Assembly: GCA_910585445.1 (NCBI GenBank) | Contig: CAJUEK010000001.1 | Coordinates: forward strand, 1 to 64,000 | Reading direction: 5' to 3' | Length of the DNA stretch: 64,000 nt | Origin: an uncultured Bacteroidales bacterium | Lineage (GTDB): Bacteria > Bacteroidota > Bacteroidia > Bacteroidales > UBA932 | Shown here: positions 26,069 through 34,516 of the stretch, piece by piece | Numbering within the stretch: the first letter of the stretch is position 1 | Layout: every line of letters starts with the position of its first letter | Notes under the pieces: model-generated | Database searches by the model: none | What the model was told of the DNA's origin: nothing | The model's input: the letters and a program-made list of their open reading frames with translations, nothing else | Made by a program: the position numbers and the translations under genes

Positions 26069-26809
26069 ATGAGTGTAAAGAAGATTTTGATTTCGCAGCA
26101 GCAGCCGAAGACGGCTTCGCCTTATGCCAGCATCGCAGAAAAATTCGGAGTGGAGTTTGACTTCAAGCCGTTTTTCATGATTGAACCCTTGACTTCCAGG
26201 GAGTTCCGTACCCAGAGAATCAACATCCTCGATCATACAGCCATTGTATTTTCAGCAAGGACAACGATTGACGCATTTTTCCAGCTTTGCGAAGAGCTTC
26301 GTGTAAAGATTCCGGAGACAATGAAATATTTCTGCACGACGGAAGCTGTGGCGAACTATCTTCAGAAACACATAGTCTATCGTAAAAGAAAGATATTCTT
26401 CGGCGACGGCAAGCCGGAATCCATCCTGAACCTTATAGGAACAAAGCACAAGGACGAGAAATTCCTAATAGCGACCTCAGAGTCTTCTAGCAAGGACGCA
26501 GTGACCATGCTGTTTGAGACCAAGAAGCTGGAATTTGAGACGGCCGTATTCGTAAAGCCTGTATCCCAGGACCTTAAGGACGTGGATATCAAGTCTTACG
26601 ATCTTGTCGTGCTTTTCAACCCGGCAGATGTGAAATCCCTCTACGAGAACCATCCTGATTTTGTCCAGGGCGACACAAAATTCGTGTCATACGGCAAATC
26701 AGTAGTTAAGGCCATGGAAGATGCCGGGCTTGAAATTGAGATTTCCGCACCTACACCGCAGGCTCCGTCTGTGGCCAAGGCTCTTGAGATATACCTCACC
26801 AACAACTGA
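26069..26809 (+). CDS. hemD: Uroporphyrinogen-III synthase family protein
   Basis: 246 residues with the two-domain HemD fold: an N-terminal ILISQQQP...SPYASIAEK segment, IVFSARTTIDAFFQL, and the second-domain FLIATSESSSKDAVTMLF and DLVVLFNPADVKSL. The enzyme closes hydroxymethylbilane to uroporphyrinogen III; HemD homologues are very divergent. No other haem gene lies nearby, so in this lineage it may have another role. Five bases after DUF4271 and five before rnpA. Confidence 0.82.
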   Translation: MSVKKILISQQQPKTASPYASIAEKFGVEFDFKPFFMIEPLTSREFRTQRINILDHTAIVFSARTTIDAFFQLCEELRVKIPETMKYFCTTEAVANYLQKHIVYRKRKIFFGDGKPESILNLIGTKHKDEKFLIATSESSSKDAVTMLFETKKLEFETAVFVKPVSQDLKDVDIKSYDLVVLFNPADVKSLYENHPDFVQGDTKFVSYGKSVVKAMEDAGLEIEISAPTPQAPSVAKALEIYLTNN

Positions 26810-26814
26810 AAATA

Positions 26815-27189
26815 GTGGAGAACGGCAATCCCTGCACGCTGCCTAAGACAGAAAGGCTTTGCGGCAAGAAAGGCATCTCGATGCTTCTTGCCCAAGGCAG
26901 GCATGGCAATGTTCCGGGAATGAGGTTCACATTCCGCACAGGAACCGGATTCGGATGTCCGAGGATACTTGTATCCGTACCAAAAAAGCTGTTCAAACGT
27001 GCAGTCAAGCGCAATCTCCTCAAACGCAGGATTAGGGAAAGCTGGCGCAGACAGAAGCATTTTCTCAACTGCGAGAGCGGAATGGACATACTCATGACCT
27101 ATTCAACCAAGGAAATCCTCGGCTATGCGGAGGTTTACGAGGCCGTTTCACGCATCATTGCCAAAATAAATGAAAGAACTGCGGAATAA
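26815..27189 (+). CDS. rnpA: Ribonuclease P protein component
   Basis: 124 residues. The signature RNR-type motif is FKRAVKRNLLKRRIRESWR, at about residues 62-80, preceded by GFGCPRILVSVPKK. The protein binds the catalytic RNase P RNA and tRNA 5' leaders. The best start is a GTG at 26815, since no in-frame ATG lies near. It is not next to rpmH, as is normal in Bacteroidota. It overlaps yidD by 20 bases. Confidence 0.92.
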   Translation: MENGNPCTLPKTERLCGKKGISMLLAQGRHGNVPGMRFTFRTGTGFGCPRILVSVPKKLFKRAVKRNLLKRRIRESWRRQKHFLNCESGMDILMTYSTKEILGYAEVYEAVSRIIAKINERTAE

Positions 27190-27424
27190 GGCCCTCGCGG
27201 CAGGGAAAAAGGCAATCATCTTCCCTTTCATCATGCTCATCAGATTTTATCAGGTGTGCATATCCCCGCTGAAGCCACCGACATGCCGTTTCACCCCTAC
27301 CTGCTCACAATATGCCCTTGAGGCATTCCGGAAGCACGGCCCGTTCAAAGGACTGCTGCTTACCGTAAGGAGGCTGCTAAGATGCCATCCGTGGGGAGGA
27401 AGCGGTTATGACCCTGTCCCGTAA
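27170..27424 (+). CDS. yidD: Membrane protein insertion efficiency factor YidD
   Basis: 84 residues with the conserved core IRFYQVCISPLKPPTCRFTPTCSQYALEAF and HPWGGSGYDPVP. An amphipathic N-terminal helix associates with the inner membrane, where YidD assists YidC-mediated insertion. The three Cys of the core are kept. Its start lies within the 3' end of rnpA, suggesting translational coupling. Confidence 0.93.
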   Translation: MKELRNKALAAGKKAIIFPFIMLIRFYQVCISPLKPPTCRFTPTCSQYALEAFRKHGPFKGLLLTVRRLLRCHPWGGSGYDPVP

Positions 27425-27456
27425 CCATATTGCAGAACCGGCACAAACCCAGAATC

Positions 27457-28164
27457 ATGGCAAAGAAAGAAGGAATCAGAAAACTTTTTGACAGGATAGC
27501 CCCTGACTACGACAAGCTCAACCACCTGCTCTCGCTCAATATCGACAAGACTTGGAGACGCAAGGCCGTGAAGGAAATCGTAAGGCCGGACCATGTGGAC
27601 AAGATACTTGACGTCGCCTGCGGCACAGGAGACTTCACAATAGAAATCGCGCGCAAAGCCGCTCCAGCAAGCACAATCATCGGCATTGACCTGTCAGAGG
27701 GAATGATGGCCATCGGGCGCGAAAAGATTGCTGAAGCCGGGCTTGACAAGCTTGTTGAAGTAAAGATGGTACAGGGAGACTGTGAGGCACTGCCATATCA
27801 GGACGAAACATTTGACCGCATATCGGCAGGATTCGGGGTGAGGAATTTCGAGCATCTTGAAATCGGGCTGAGCGAAATGTACCGCACACTCAAAAAAGAA
27901 GGCAAGCTTGTAATACTCGAGCTGTCAGTCCCTTCCAATCGTCTAATGAGAAGTCTATACAAATTGTATTTTCTGAAAATCCTTCCGGCAATCGGAGGCT
28001 GGATTTCAGGAGAAAGGGGCGCATACGAGTATCTTCCCGCATCCGTCCTGCGCTTTCCTGCCCCGGAACGCTTCATGGAAATGATGAGCGCCGCCGGTTT
28101 TCGGGAGGTCAGGCAGCGTCCGATGACTTTCGGCATATGCCGCATGTATATAGGAGCAAGATAA
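27457..28164 (+). CDS. menG: Demethylmenaquinone methyltransferase MenG/UbiE
   Basis: 235 residues from the ATG at 27457 (a TTG at 27430 is less likely). Makes menaquinone from demethylmenaquinone with SAM. UbiE signatures: FDRIAPDYDKLNHLLSLNID, ILDVACGTGDFTIEIAR, ISAGFGVRNFE and RLMRSLYKLYFLKILPAIGG. It is the last gene of the SUI1 operon and converges with menA, which acts just before it in the pathway. The pair suggests respiration with menaquinone, as expected for an anaerobe using fumarate. Confidence 0.94.
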   Translation: MAKKEGIRKLFDRIAPDYDKLNHLLSLNIDKTWRRKAVKEIVRPDHVDKILDVACGTGDFTIEIARKAAPASTIIGIDLSEGMMAIGREKIAEAGLDKLVEVKMVQGDCEALPYQDETFDRISAGFGVRNFEHLEIGLSEMYRTLKKEGKLVILELSVPSNRLMRSLYKLYFLKILPAIGGWISGERGAYEYLPASVLRFPAPERFMEMMSAAGFREVRQRPMTFGICRMYIGAR

Positions 28165-28232
28165 TCATCCCACCGCATTTCCCAGGCACGGCAGGCAAGA
28201 CCAGACTTGAAAGTCCCGGGCACCTCCTTATA

Positions 28233-29141
28233 TTATATAAGGTATATGAGAAAGCCTCCTCCTGCAAGCAGACAGAAAAGTAAAGCCGAAAACACAAGCT
28301 CAGGCAGATACATGTCCAGTTCTGCGGAACTGTTTTTCCATACTCCGACAAGATGCCATATGAACAACGGAAGAGACAGGACGAACAGATAGTGCCAAGG
28401 ATCATAGAAGCATAGCATCGCATAGGCAATCATCGCCGCCCAAGCCACCGCTATCAGCACAGTATGATATATTTTAGCTCCGCGCTCCCCTAATTTTCCT
28501 GCTACAGTGACACGAACCGCGCGGTCCGGCTCAATGTCCCTCATATTGTTCACATTCAAGACAGCCACGCCCAGCGCTCCGGCAGAGAAAGCCGGAAGCA
28601 GAAGCTTTGCAGTCCCGAAGGTATGTGTGCAGACAAAATAAGAACCCATCACGGCCACAAGTCCAAAGAAAACGAACACATAGACATCTCCAAGACCGCG
28701 GTAGCCATAAGGATTGCTGCCGAGAGTGTATCTCATTGCTGCCCTGATTGACATATATCCGAATATCATAAGCACAAAGGCATCCAAAGAGAAGATTGTC
28801 CCGAAAGAAAAATAAATCATCGCAAGCCCTGAAGCTATGGAAAGAGCCACCATTATCCGGACAAGCATCTTAAGTCCCCCGGCCGTCAGTTCCCCGCTCT
28901 TCAAGGCAAGGGCAGCAGAACGCTCATGTCCCGAAAGATTCCCGCGCAAAAAGTCGCCAAGTTCATTGCTCACGTTTGACAATATCTGAAGCAAAACCGC
29001 AGTGAGCACAATGAAAGCCACCACAACCGGCCTGACATGAAAATCAGCATAGGCAAGCACGCATCCGAGCAAGACACCCGACAGCGAAAGAGGAATCGTC
29101 CGAAGCCTCAATGCAGATATGTAATTTTTCAGAAAATCCAT
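28233..29141 (-). CDS. menA: 1,4-dihydroxy-2-naphthoate polyprenyltransferase MenA
   Basis: 302 residues with about nine membrane segments. UbiA-superfamily motifs: SNELGDFLRGN (first Asp-rich site; the usual NDYxD has become NELGD) and LNVNNMRDIEPDRAV (second site, NNMRDxxxD). It attaches a polyprenyl chain to DHNA; the chain may come from the synthase at 9100-10083. I use the ATG at 29141; a TTG three codons upstream exists. Confidence 0.92.
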   Translation of the reverse strand: MDFLKNYISALRLRTIPLSLSGVLLGCVLAYADFHVRPVVVAFIVLTAVLLQILSNVSNELGDFLRGNLSGHERSAALALKSGELTAGGLKMLVRIMVALSIASGLAMIYFSFGTIFSLDAFVLMIFGYMSIRAAMRYTLGSNPYGYRGLGDVYVFVFFGLVAVMGSYFVCTHTFGTAKLLLPAFSAGALGVAVLNVNNMRDIEPDRAVRVTVAGKLGERGAKIYHTVLIAVAWAAMIAYAMLCFYDPWHYLFVLSLPLFIWHLVGVWKNSSAELDMYLPELVFSALLFCLLAGGGFLIYLI

Positions 29142-29332
29142 AATAAACAACCTACAACAGGTAAAACAACACTAAAAACAACAAACCAGACAACTGTCCT
29201 GAAGCATAAAGAAACGACCTTTGCCTCCGGTTAAGAATCTTATTCGTCACTTTCTGCTGACCCTGCAATCATAAGAAATGTGTGCAATCCTTTTAGCAGG
29301 ATCAGAACAGAAAGGCCTCGGATAAAGAGGCA

Positions 29333-29370
29333 TAAAAAGGGAAGCCGCGATGGTTTCCCTTTTTTATTTT
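29333..29370 (-). terminator. Terminator of lepA
   Basis: AAAAGGGAA pairs with TTTCCCTTTT around a ten-base loop, with T runs on both strands, so it can work in either direction. It lies just after the lepA stop. Confidence 0.8.
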
Positions 29371-29386
29371 CCGTATTCCGGAATCA

Positions 29387-31174
29387 TCAGTCAAGCTTGA
29401 GCACAGCCATGAAAGCACTCTGAGGGACTTCGACAGTTCCTATCTGCCTCATCCTCTTCTTGCCCTGCTTCTGTTTCTCAAGAAGCTTCCTCTTTCGGCT
29501 GATGTCACCTCCATAACATTTTGCAGTCACATCCTTCCGAACAGCCTTCACAGTCTCACGCGCTATAATCTTCGCACCGACCGCAGCCTGGATGGCAATG
29601 TCAAACTGCTGGCGAGGTATCAGTTCCTTGAGTTTCTCGCACATCTTACGTCCGAAATCATATGCATGGTCCGCATGGATAAGCGTCGAAAGCGCATCCG
29701 CAGGATCTCCGTTGAGCAGAATGTCAAGTTTCACAAGCTTGGCCTCACGGAAACCTATGACATGATAGTCAAATGAAGCGTATCCCTTTGATATGGACTT
29801 CAGCTTGTCATAGAAATCAAAGACGATTTCCGACAGAGGCATCTCATAAGTCAGCTCAAGACGGTCCGAAGTCATATAATGCTGGTTGATAAGGATTCCG
29901 CGCTTGTCAAGGCACAGTTTCATTATCGGCCCGTAATAGTCTGACTTCGATATCACCTGCGCCCTTATGTAAGGCTCCTCAATCCTGTCTATGAGAGTGG
30001 CGGCAGGCAGTCCGGAAGGGTTATGCACATCCAGGCACTCGCTCTGGGTGGTATATACCTTATATGACACGTTCGGAACAGTCGTTATGACATCCATGTT
30101 AAATTCACGGAAAAGACGCTCCTGAACTATCTCAAGATGCAGAAGTCCAAGGAAGCCGCAACGGAAGCCGAAGCCGAGCGCAAGAGAAGACTCCGGTTCG
30201 AAAACGAAAGACGCGTCGTTCAGCTGGAATTTCTCAAGAGACGCCCTCAGTTCCTCATACTGGTCAGTCTCTACAGGATACATTCCGGCGAAGACCATAG
30301 GCTTGACCTCCTCGAAACCGGCAATAGCCTCAGCGCACGGATTGGACACATGGGTTATGGTATCTCCGACCTTCACCTCGACGGCCGACTTGATTCCGGA
30401 TATTATATACCCCACGCTGCCGCAAGGAATCTCTTTTCTCGGATGCATCTTCATTTTGAGAACACCGACCTCATCTGCCTCATACTCCTTGCCAGTATTG
30501 AAGAACTTAACCTTGTCACCTGCCTTAAGAGAGCCGTTCACAACCTTGAAATAAGCGATGATGCCCCTGAAAGAGTTGAACACTGAGTCGAAAATAAGGG
30601 CCTGAAGCGGAGCGTCCGGGTCTCCTTTAGGCGCAGGAATCCTCTCAATGATGGCATCAAGTATGCCCTTCACGCCTTCACCTGTCTTTCCTGAGGCGAG
30701 AAGCACCTCCTCCGGCTTGCATCCGATAAGCTCCACGACCTGGTCAGTGACCACATCCACCATAGCGGACTCAACGTCTATCTTGTTAAGCACCGGGATT
30801 ATCTCCAGATCATGCTCTATTGCAAGATAAAGGTTGGAGATAGTCTGCGCCTGGATTCCCTGAGTAGCATCAACGACCAGAAGCGCCCCCTCGCAGGAGG
30901 CAATGGCACGCGACACCTCATACGAAAAGTCCACATGCCCCGGAGTGTCGATAAGGTTGAGCACATATTTCTCACCCTTATATACATAGTCCATCTGAAT
31001 CGCGTGGCTCTTTATCGTAATGCCTTTCTCTTTCTCCAAATCCATAGAATCGAGCACCTGATTCTCCATCTCCCTCGAATTGAGAGTCTCGGTGACTTCA
31101 AGCATTCTGTCTGCAAGCGTGCTCTTGCCGTGGTCTATATGCGCAATGATGCAAAAGTTTCTCGTATTCTTCAT
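29387..31174 (-). CDS. lepA: Elongation factor 4 (LepA)
   Basis: 595 residues, the usual LepA length. GTPase motifs: AHIDHGKSTL (G1), GITIKSHAI (G2), DTPGHVDF (G3), NKID (G4). The LepA-specific C-terminal domain ends in KLLEKQKQGKKRMRQIGTVEVPQSAFMAVLKL. It acts on ribosomes, remodelling or back-translocating stalled complexes. The start at 31174 is fixed by the promoter box at 31196-31203. Confidence 0.98.
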   Translation of the reverse strand: MKNTRNFCIIAHIDHGKSTLADRMLEVTETLNSREMENQVLDSMDLEKEKGITIKSHAIQMDYVYKGEKYVLNLIDTPGHVDFSYEVSRAIASCEGALLVVDATQGIQAQTISNLYLAIEHDLEIIPVLNKIDVESAMVDVVTDQVVELIGCKPEEVLLASGKTGEGVKGILDAIIERIPAPKGDPDAPLQALIFDSVFNSFRGIIAYFKVVNGSLKAGDKVKFFNTGKEYEADEVGVLKMKMHPRKEIPCGSVGYIISGIKSAVEVKVGDTITHVSNPCAEAIAGFEEVKPMVFAGMYPVETDQYEELRASLEKFQLNDASFVFEPESSLALGFGFRCGFLGLLHLEIVQERLFREFNMDVITTVPNVSYKVYTTQSECLDVHNPSGLPAATLIDRIEEPYIRAQVISKSDYYGPIMKLCLDKRGILINQHYMTSDRLELTYEMPLSEIVFDFYDKLKSISKGYASFDYHVIGFREAKLVKLDILLNGDPADALSTLIHADHAYDFGRKMCEKLKELIPRQQFDIAIQAAVGAKIIARETVKAVRKDVTAKCYGGDISRKRKLLEKQKQGKKRMRQIGTVEVPQSAFMAVLKLD

Positions 31175-31195
31175 CTTGTCAAAATGTAAACTCTG

Positions 31196-31203
31196 CAAAG
31201 ATA
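31196..31203 (-). promoter_or_regulatory. Promoter -7 box (TATCTTTG) of lepA
   Basis: Minus strand TATCTTTGC, 22 bases before the lepA ATG. Confidence 0.6.
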
Positions 31204-31216
31204 ACGCATTTTTTCT

Positions 31217-31224
31217 TACATTTG
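31217..31224 (+). promoter_or_regulatory. Promoter -7 box (TACATTTG) of the sigma-factor gene
   Basis: TACATTTG on the plus strand. It lies 13 bases from the lepA box on the other strand, so the two promoters are back to back and probably compete. Confidence 0.5.
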
Positions 31225-31265
31225 TTTCAAACCTTCAAGACATCCGCGTGTCTTAATATGTGATC

Positions 31266-31808
31266 ATGACAGACACAGAAATCATAAGCATATACAGGGA
31301 GGGAAAACGCGAAGAAGCCTTCCGCCATATAGTCGGCAATTACAGCGAACGGCTGTATTGGCATGTCCGGCGCTTCCTTTGCTGCCATGAGGACACCAAT
31401 GATCTCCTGCAGGACATATTCATAAAGGCCTGGACCGCACTTCCCTCATTCAGGGGTGACTCCAAGCTATTCACATGGCTGTACCGCATTGCCACGAACG
31501 AAGTGCTCAATCACCTGAGGAAACACAGGGCCATATCACTGCTCAGGATGCATGACGCAGCAGAAACTTTCGAAAAGCGAATAGACGAGGACCCGTATTT
31601 CGACGGAAACAAAATGCAAAGGGAACTGCACAAATGCATACAGCGGCTCCCAGAGAAACAGAGGATAGTATTCAGCCTCAGATATTTCGATGAAATGAAA
31701 TATGAAGATATCGCCGAAATAACCGGCACCTCGGTCGGAGCACTCAAGGCGTCTTACCATCATGCATACGGAAAGCTCAAAAAAAGCATGGAAGAAAAAT
31801 TCCTGTAG
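31266..31808 (+). CDS. ECF-type RNA polymerase sigma factor (first locus)
   Basis: 180 residues. Region 2: DTNDLLQDIFIKAWTALPSFRGDSKLFTWLYRIATNEVLNHLR, with the ECF-specific LLQDIF core. Region 4: RLPEKQRIVFSLRYFDEMKYEDIAEITGTSVGALKASYHHA. It directs RNA polymerase to a small target set under control of an anti-sigma factor. The next gene (31853) has the shape of that anti-sigma partner. I use the ATG at 31266; a GTG two codons before is possible. Confidence 0.93.
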   Translation: MTDTEIISIYREGKREEAFRHIVGNYSERLYWHVRRFLCCHEDTNDLLQDIFIKAWTALPSFRGDSKLFTWLYRIATNEVLNHLRKHRAISLLRMHDAAETFEKRIDEDPYFDGNKMQRELHKCIQRLPEKQRIVFSLRYFDEMKYEDIAEITGTSVGALKASYHHAYGKLKKSMEEKFL

Positions 31809-31852
31809 AAACCCGATAAACCCAAGGCACGGGACAGTGTCTAAGAAAGCGT

Positions 31853-32263
31853 ATGAAAACAGACAACAAAGACATATTGCAATCCTTTGAGGAATTGAAG
31901 AAAATGCCATACAGCGTACCTGAAGGATATTTCGGAACATTGGGCGAAGAAATGGCCGGGCGCATAGGGCAGTCCCGGGAAAGCAAGCCGAAGCTACTTC
32001 AGAAACTCACGCCTTACATGGCCACGGCGGCAATGTTCGCGATGATAGTGACCGCCGGAACATTCTTCCTCAGGCTCACCGCGGAAGAAGAAGAGCTGAC
32101 ATTCGAGGATTATATGGTGATGTCAGAAAACCTTACGGGCCTGGCCGGATACCAGGTTTTGGCCGACAGGGCAGAAGAAACACATCTGGATACAGAAGAC
32201 ATTGCCGACTACCTTATATATACAGGTGTCGGCGCCGAGAATTTCGATTTGTTATACGAATAA
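31853..32263 (+). CDS. Single-pass membrane protein, probable anti-sigma factor
   Basis: 136 residues. The first 55 are soluble (LQSFEELKKMPYSVPEGYFGTLGEEM), followed by one membrane segment (about 57-76, TPYMATAAMFAMIVTAGTFFL) and an acidic periplasmic tail. This topology, with the gene 44 bases after a sigma factor, is that of a membrane-tethered anti-sigma protein. No zinc-binding ZAS motif is present. The similar opening VPEGYF is common in Bacteroidota proteins of this type. Confidence 0.65.
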   Translation: MKTDNKDILQSFEELKKMPYSVPEGYFGTLGEEMAGRIGQSRESKPKLLQKLTPYMATAAMFAMIVTAGTFFLRLTAEEEELTFEDYMVMSENLTGLAGYQVLADRAEETHLDTEDIADYLIYTGVGAENFDLLYE

Positions 32264-32274
32264 AAAATCATGCT

Positions 32275-32757
32275 ATGAAACTGAACATGAAACCCCTTAT
32301 TCTTGCCGCACTTGTGCTTATCTGTGCGACGATATCAGCCGGAGCTTCAGAAAAAGGAGACTGGAAACAGAAAATGATGAGCGAAAAAATAGCTTTCCTG
32401 ACAGTTGAACTGAATCTGACTCCGGAAGAAGCCCAGGCATTCTGGCCGGTATATAACCAGGTCTGCGCAGAATTTGACACAACCATGGAAGAAATATTCA
32501 AGGCACAAAGGGCCATGTCTAAGGCAATTGGAGAGAACAAGTCCGAGGCAGAGATATCCGCACTGCTTGACCGATATCTCTCAGCCCAGCAGAAACAGAG
32601 GGAAGTCAACGCATCCATGGCCGAAAGGTACAGGAAAGTGCTTCCGGAGAGCAAGGTGGCAAAGCTCTATATAAGTGAGGAAAAATTCCGGAGGCAATGC
32701 ATACACCGCATGCACAACAAGCCTGAGGGCGGTAAAAAGCCTCAGAACTGCAAATAG
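32275..32757 (+). CDS. Periplasmic Spy/CpxP-like protein
   Basis: 160 residues with a signal peptide (MKPLILAALVLICATISAGA) and a helical body containing KIAFLTVELNLTPEEAQAFWPVYN, the LTxxQ/LTPEEA pattern of Spy/CpxP/ZraP helical chaperones. It is the third gene of the sigma cluster, 11 bases after the presumed anti-sigma gene. This suggests that the sigma factor answers envelope stress. It overlaps the trmN6 3' end by 16 bases on the opposite strand. Confidence 0.75.
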   Translation: MKLNMKPLILAALVLICATISAGASEKGDWKQKMMSEKIAFLTVELNLTPEEAQAFWPVYNQVCAEFDTTMEEIFKAQRAMSKAIGENKSEAEISALLDRYLSAQQKQREVNASMAERYRKVLPESKVAKLYISEEKFRRQCIHRMHNKPEGGKKPQNCK

Positions 32758-33488
32758 AAATCACGTGTGAGGGAGATGTACTCTGAAGTATATTCTCCCT
32801 CATCTTGTATGGTGAGCAGGCACTCCTCTGGAACGGCGCATCTGGTCCTGGTAAATTCCGCTATAACGCGGCTCGGCCTCTTTCGGGGCACGGTCCTCAC
32901 GCGGGTCAGCCTCTGCGGGAACAACCCGCACATCCGGGCATGGCGCAACAGTGCATTTTCCTGGTCAGCCGGAAGCACAATGGCAAGCCTGCCGTCCGGT
33001 GCCAGCCTTTCAGAAGCAAATTCAGCAAGTTCACGGTAAGACAGGCCGCACGAGGTATGCCTTGCCGCATTGCGCCTCTGCTCCGGAGCCATCAGAGAAC
33101 AGTCGAAATAAGGCGGATTCGAGAATATAAGGTCATACTTCCTTTCATTCTGAGCGGCAAAAACCTCCAGACTGCAATGAAAGGCATGCAGAATCTCGCC
33201 CCACGGAGAACACGAGAAATTATCCCGGGCTTCCAGAACGGAAGCCTCATCTATGTCTATGGACTCAATCCTTATGCCCGCTGCCAAAAGATTTTTTCCG
33301 GCATGCAGGTCCGCACACCGCTGGGCAGCCATCAGCGCAATAGTGCCGGTGCCCGTCCCGATGTCAAGCAAGGTGCGGTCATCCGCCGAAATATGCATCA
33401 CGGCACCGAGAAGGACACCGTCAGTGTTCACCTTCATGGCGCTGCGCTCATTCTTTACGGAAAATTTCTTGAAACGGAAAATCCCCAT
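32742..33488 (-). CDS. trmN6: tRNA1(Val) (adenine37-N6)-methyltransferase TrmN6
   Basis: 248 residues. Motifs FRFKKFSVKNERSAMKVNTDGVLLG (cofactor entry), LLDIGTGTGTIALMAAQRC (SAM loop) and the NPPYF motif in LIFSNPPYFDCSL, which marks an N6-adenine methyltransferase. Matches the YfiC/TrmN6 group. I use the ATG at 33488, five bases after lolD ends; the longer frame would overlap lolD. Confidence 0.9.
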   Translation of the reverse strand: MGIFRFKKFSVKNERSAMKVNTDGVLLGAVMHISADDRTLLDIGTGTGTIALMAAQRCADLHAGKNLLAAGIRIESIDIDEASVLEARDNFSCSPWGEILHAFHCSLEVFAAQNERKYDLIFSNPPYFDCSLMAPEQRRNAARHTSCGLSYRELAEFASERLAPDGRLAIVLPADQENALLRHARMCGLFPQRLTRVRTVPRKRPSRVIAEFTRTRCAVPEECLLTIQDEGEYTSEYISLTRDFYLQF

Positions 33489-33493
33489 GGCAC

Positions 33494-34149
33494 TCACTCC
33501 CTGACAAACTGTCCGTCTATCATGAAAAGCGAGCGGTCGCACATGGACGCAAGCTCATTGTCATGGGTAACTATGATTATTGTCTGCCCGTAGCTGTCTC
33601 TCAAAGAAAAGAACAGCTTGTGCAGGTCTTCCTTGGTCTTTGAGTCAAGGTTGCCGGAAGGCTCATCCGCGAAAAGGACAGAAGGCCCGTTTACAAGAGC
33701 CCTGGCAATCGCAACCCGCTGCTGCTCTCCCCCGGAAAGCTGAGACGGCTTATGGTCCAGGCGTCCGGACAGGCCGAGGTCTCCAAGCAGGGTTTTCGCG
33801 GCACTTTCGGCCTCACGTCTCTTGCGGCCCGCAATAAAAGCAGGTATCATTACATTCTCAAGCGAGGTGAACTCAGGAAGAAGATGATGGAACTGGAATA
33901 CAAAGCCTATGCGGCGGTTACGGAATTCCGCAAGCCTCCCACCCTTGAGAGCGAGTACATCTTCACCGTCTATTTCCAAGGTTCCCGTATCGGGGGTGGA
34001 AAGTGTTCCAAGAATCTGGAGCAGAGTTGATTTTCCGGCGCCGGAAGCGCCCATGATTGACACGACTTCCGACTTTGAGGCGTGGAAGTCAATCCCCTTG
34101 AGGACTTTCAGGTCACCGAATGACTTTTCTATTCCTTTTGCCGATATCA

Positions 34150-34150
<1 letters not shown>
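33494..34150 (-). CDS. lolD: ABC transporter ATP-binding protein, LolD-like
   Basis: 218 residues. Walker A GASGAGKST (residues 35-43), Q-loop FVFQFHHLLPEFT, signature LSGGEQQRVAIARAL, Walker B VLFADEPSGNLD and H-loop IIVTHD. The FQFHHLLPEFT region is typical of LolD, the ATPase that releases lipoproteins from the inner membrane toward LolA. No LolC/E permease is adjacent. The ATG at 34150 shares its A with the CCA end of tRNA-Ala, directly upstream; no other in-frame start lies before Walker A. Confidence 0.85.
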
Positions 34151-34225
<75 letters not shown>

Positions 34226-34230
34226 AAAAA

Positions 34231-34258
34231 CAAAAAGGGTGACTGAAATTAGTCACCC
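34231..34258 (-). terminator. Hairpin terminator between tRNA-Pro and tRNA-Ala
   Basis: Minus strand GGGTGACT pairs perfectly with AGTCACCC around a six-base loop and is followed by TTTTTGTTTTT. It should end the tRNA-Pro transcript, yet tRNA-Ala and lolD follow with no promoter box seen in between. Confidence 0.75.
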
Positions 34259-34264
34259 CTCTTA

Positions 34265-34341
34265 TGGTCGGGGTACTGTGACTCGAACACAGGACCCTCT
34301 GGTCCCAAACCAGATGCGCTAGCCAACTGCGCCACACCCCG
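34265..34341 (-). tRNA. tRNA-Pro (anticodon TGG)
   Basis: 77 bases with encoded CCA. Acceptor CGGGGTG/TACCCCG, anticodon arm TCTGG-TTTGGGA-CCAGA (TGG), T arm CTGTG-TTCGAGT-CACAG. Promoter box at 34369-34376, about 28 bases upstream. Confidence 0.95.
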
Positions 34342-34368
34342 ATTATACGTTCCCCTCATTTGGGACTG

Positions 34369-34376
34369 CAAATATA
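34369..34376 (-). promoter_or_regulatory. Promoter -7 box (TATATTTG) of the tRNA genes
   Basis: Minus strand TATATTTGCAG, placing a start about 20 bases before tRNA-Pro. Confidence 0.6.
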
Positions 34377-34381
34377 GCAGT

Positions 34382-34425
34382 AAAAAATAAAAGTGCAAAA
34401 TTTTTCTTCAAAATTCTGCACTTTT
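34382..34425 (-). terminator. Terminator of mdh
   Basis: AAAAGTGCA pairs with TGCACTTTT around an AT-rich loop with further AAAATT/AATTTT pairing. The minus-strand exit has ATTTTTTA. Confidence 0.7.
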
Positions 34426-34516
34426 ATTTAAAATTCCGTGATTTTTCAATCACTTTGGCCTCTGTGCGGCATAAATGTCATCAACACAGCCGGCCATACC
34501 GTTCATATCCGAAATA

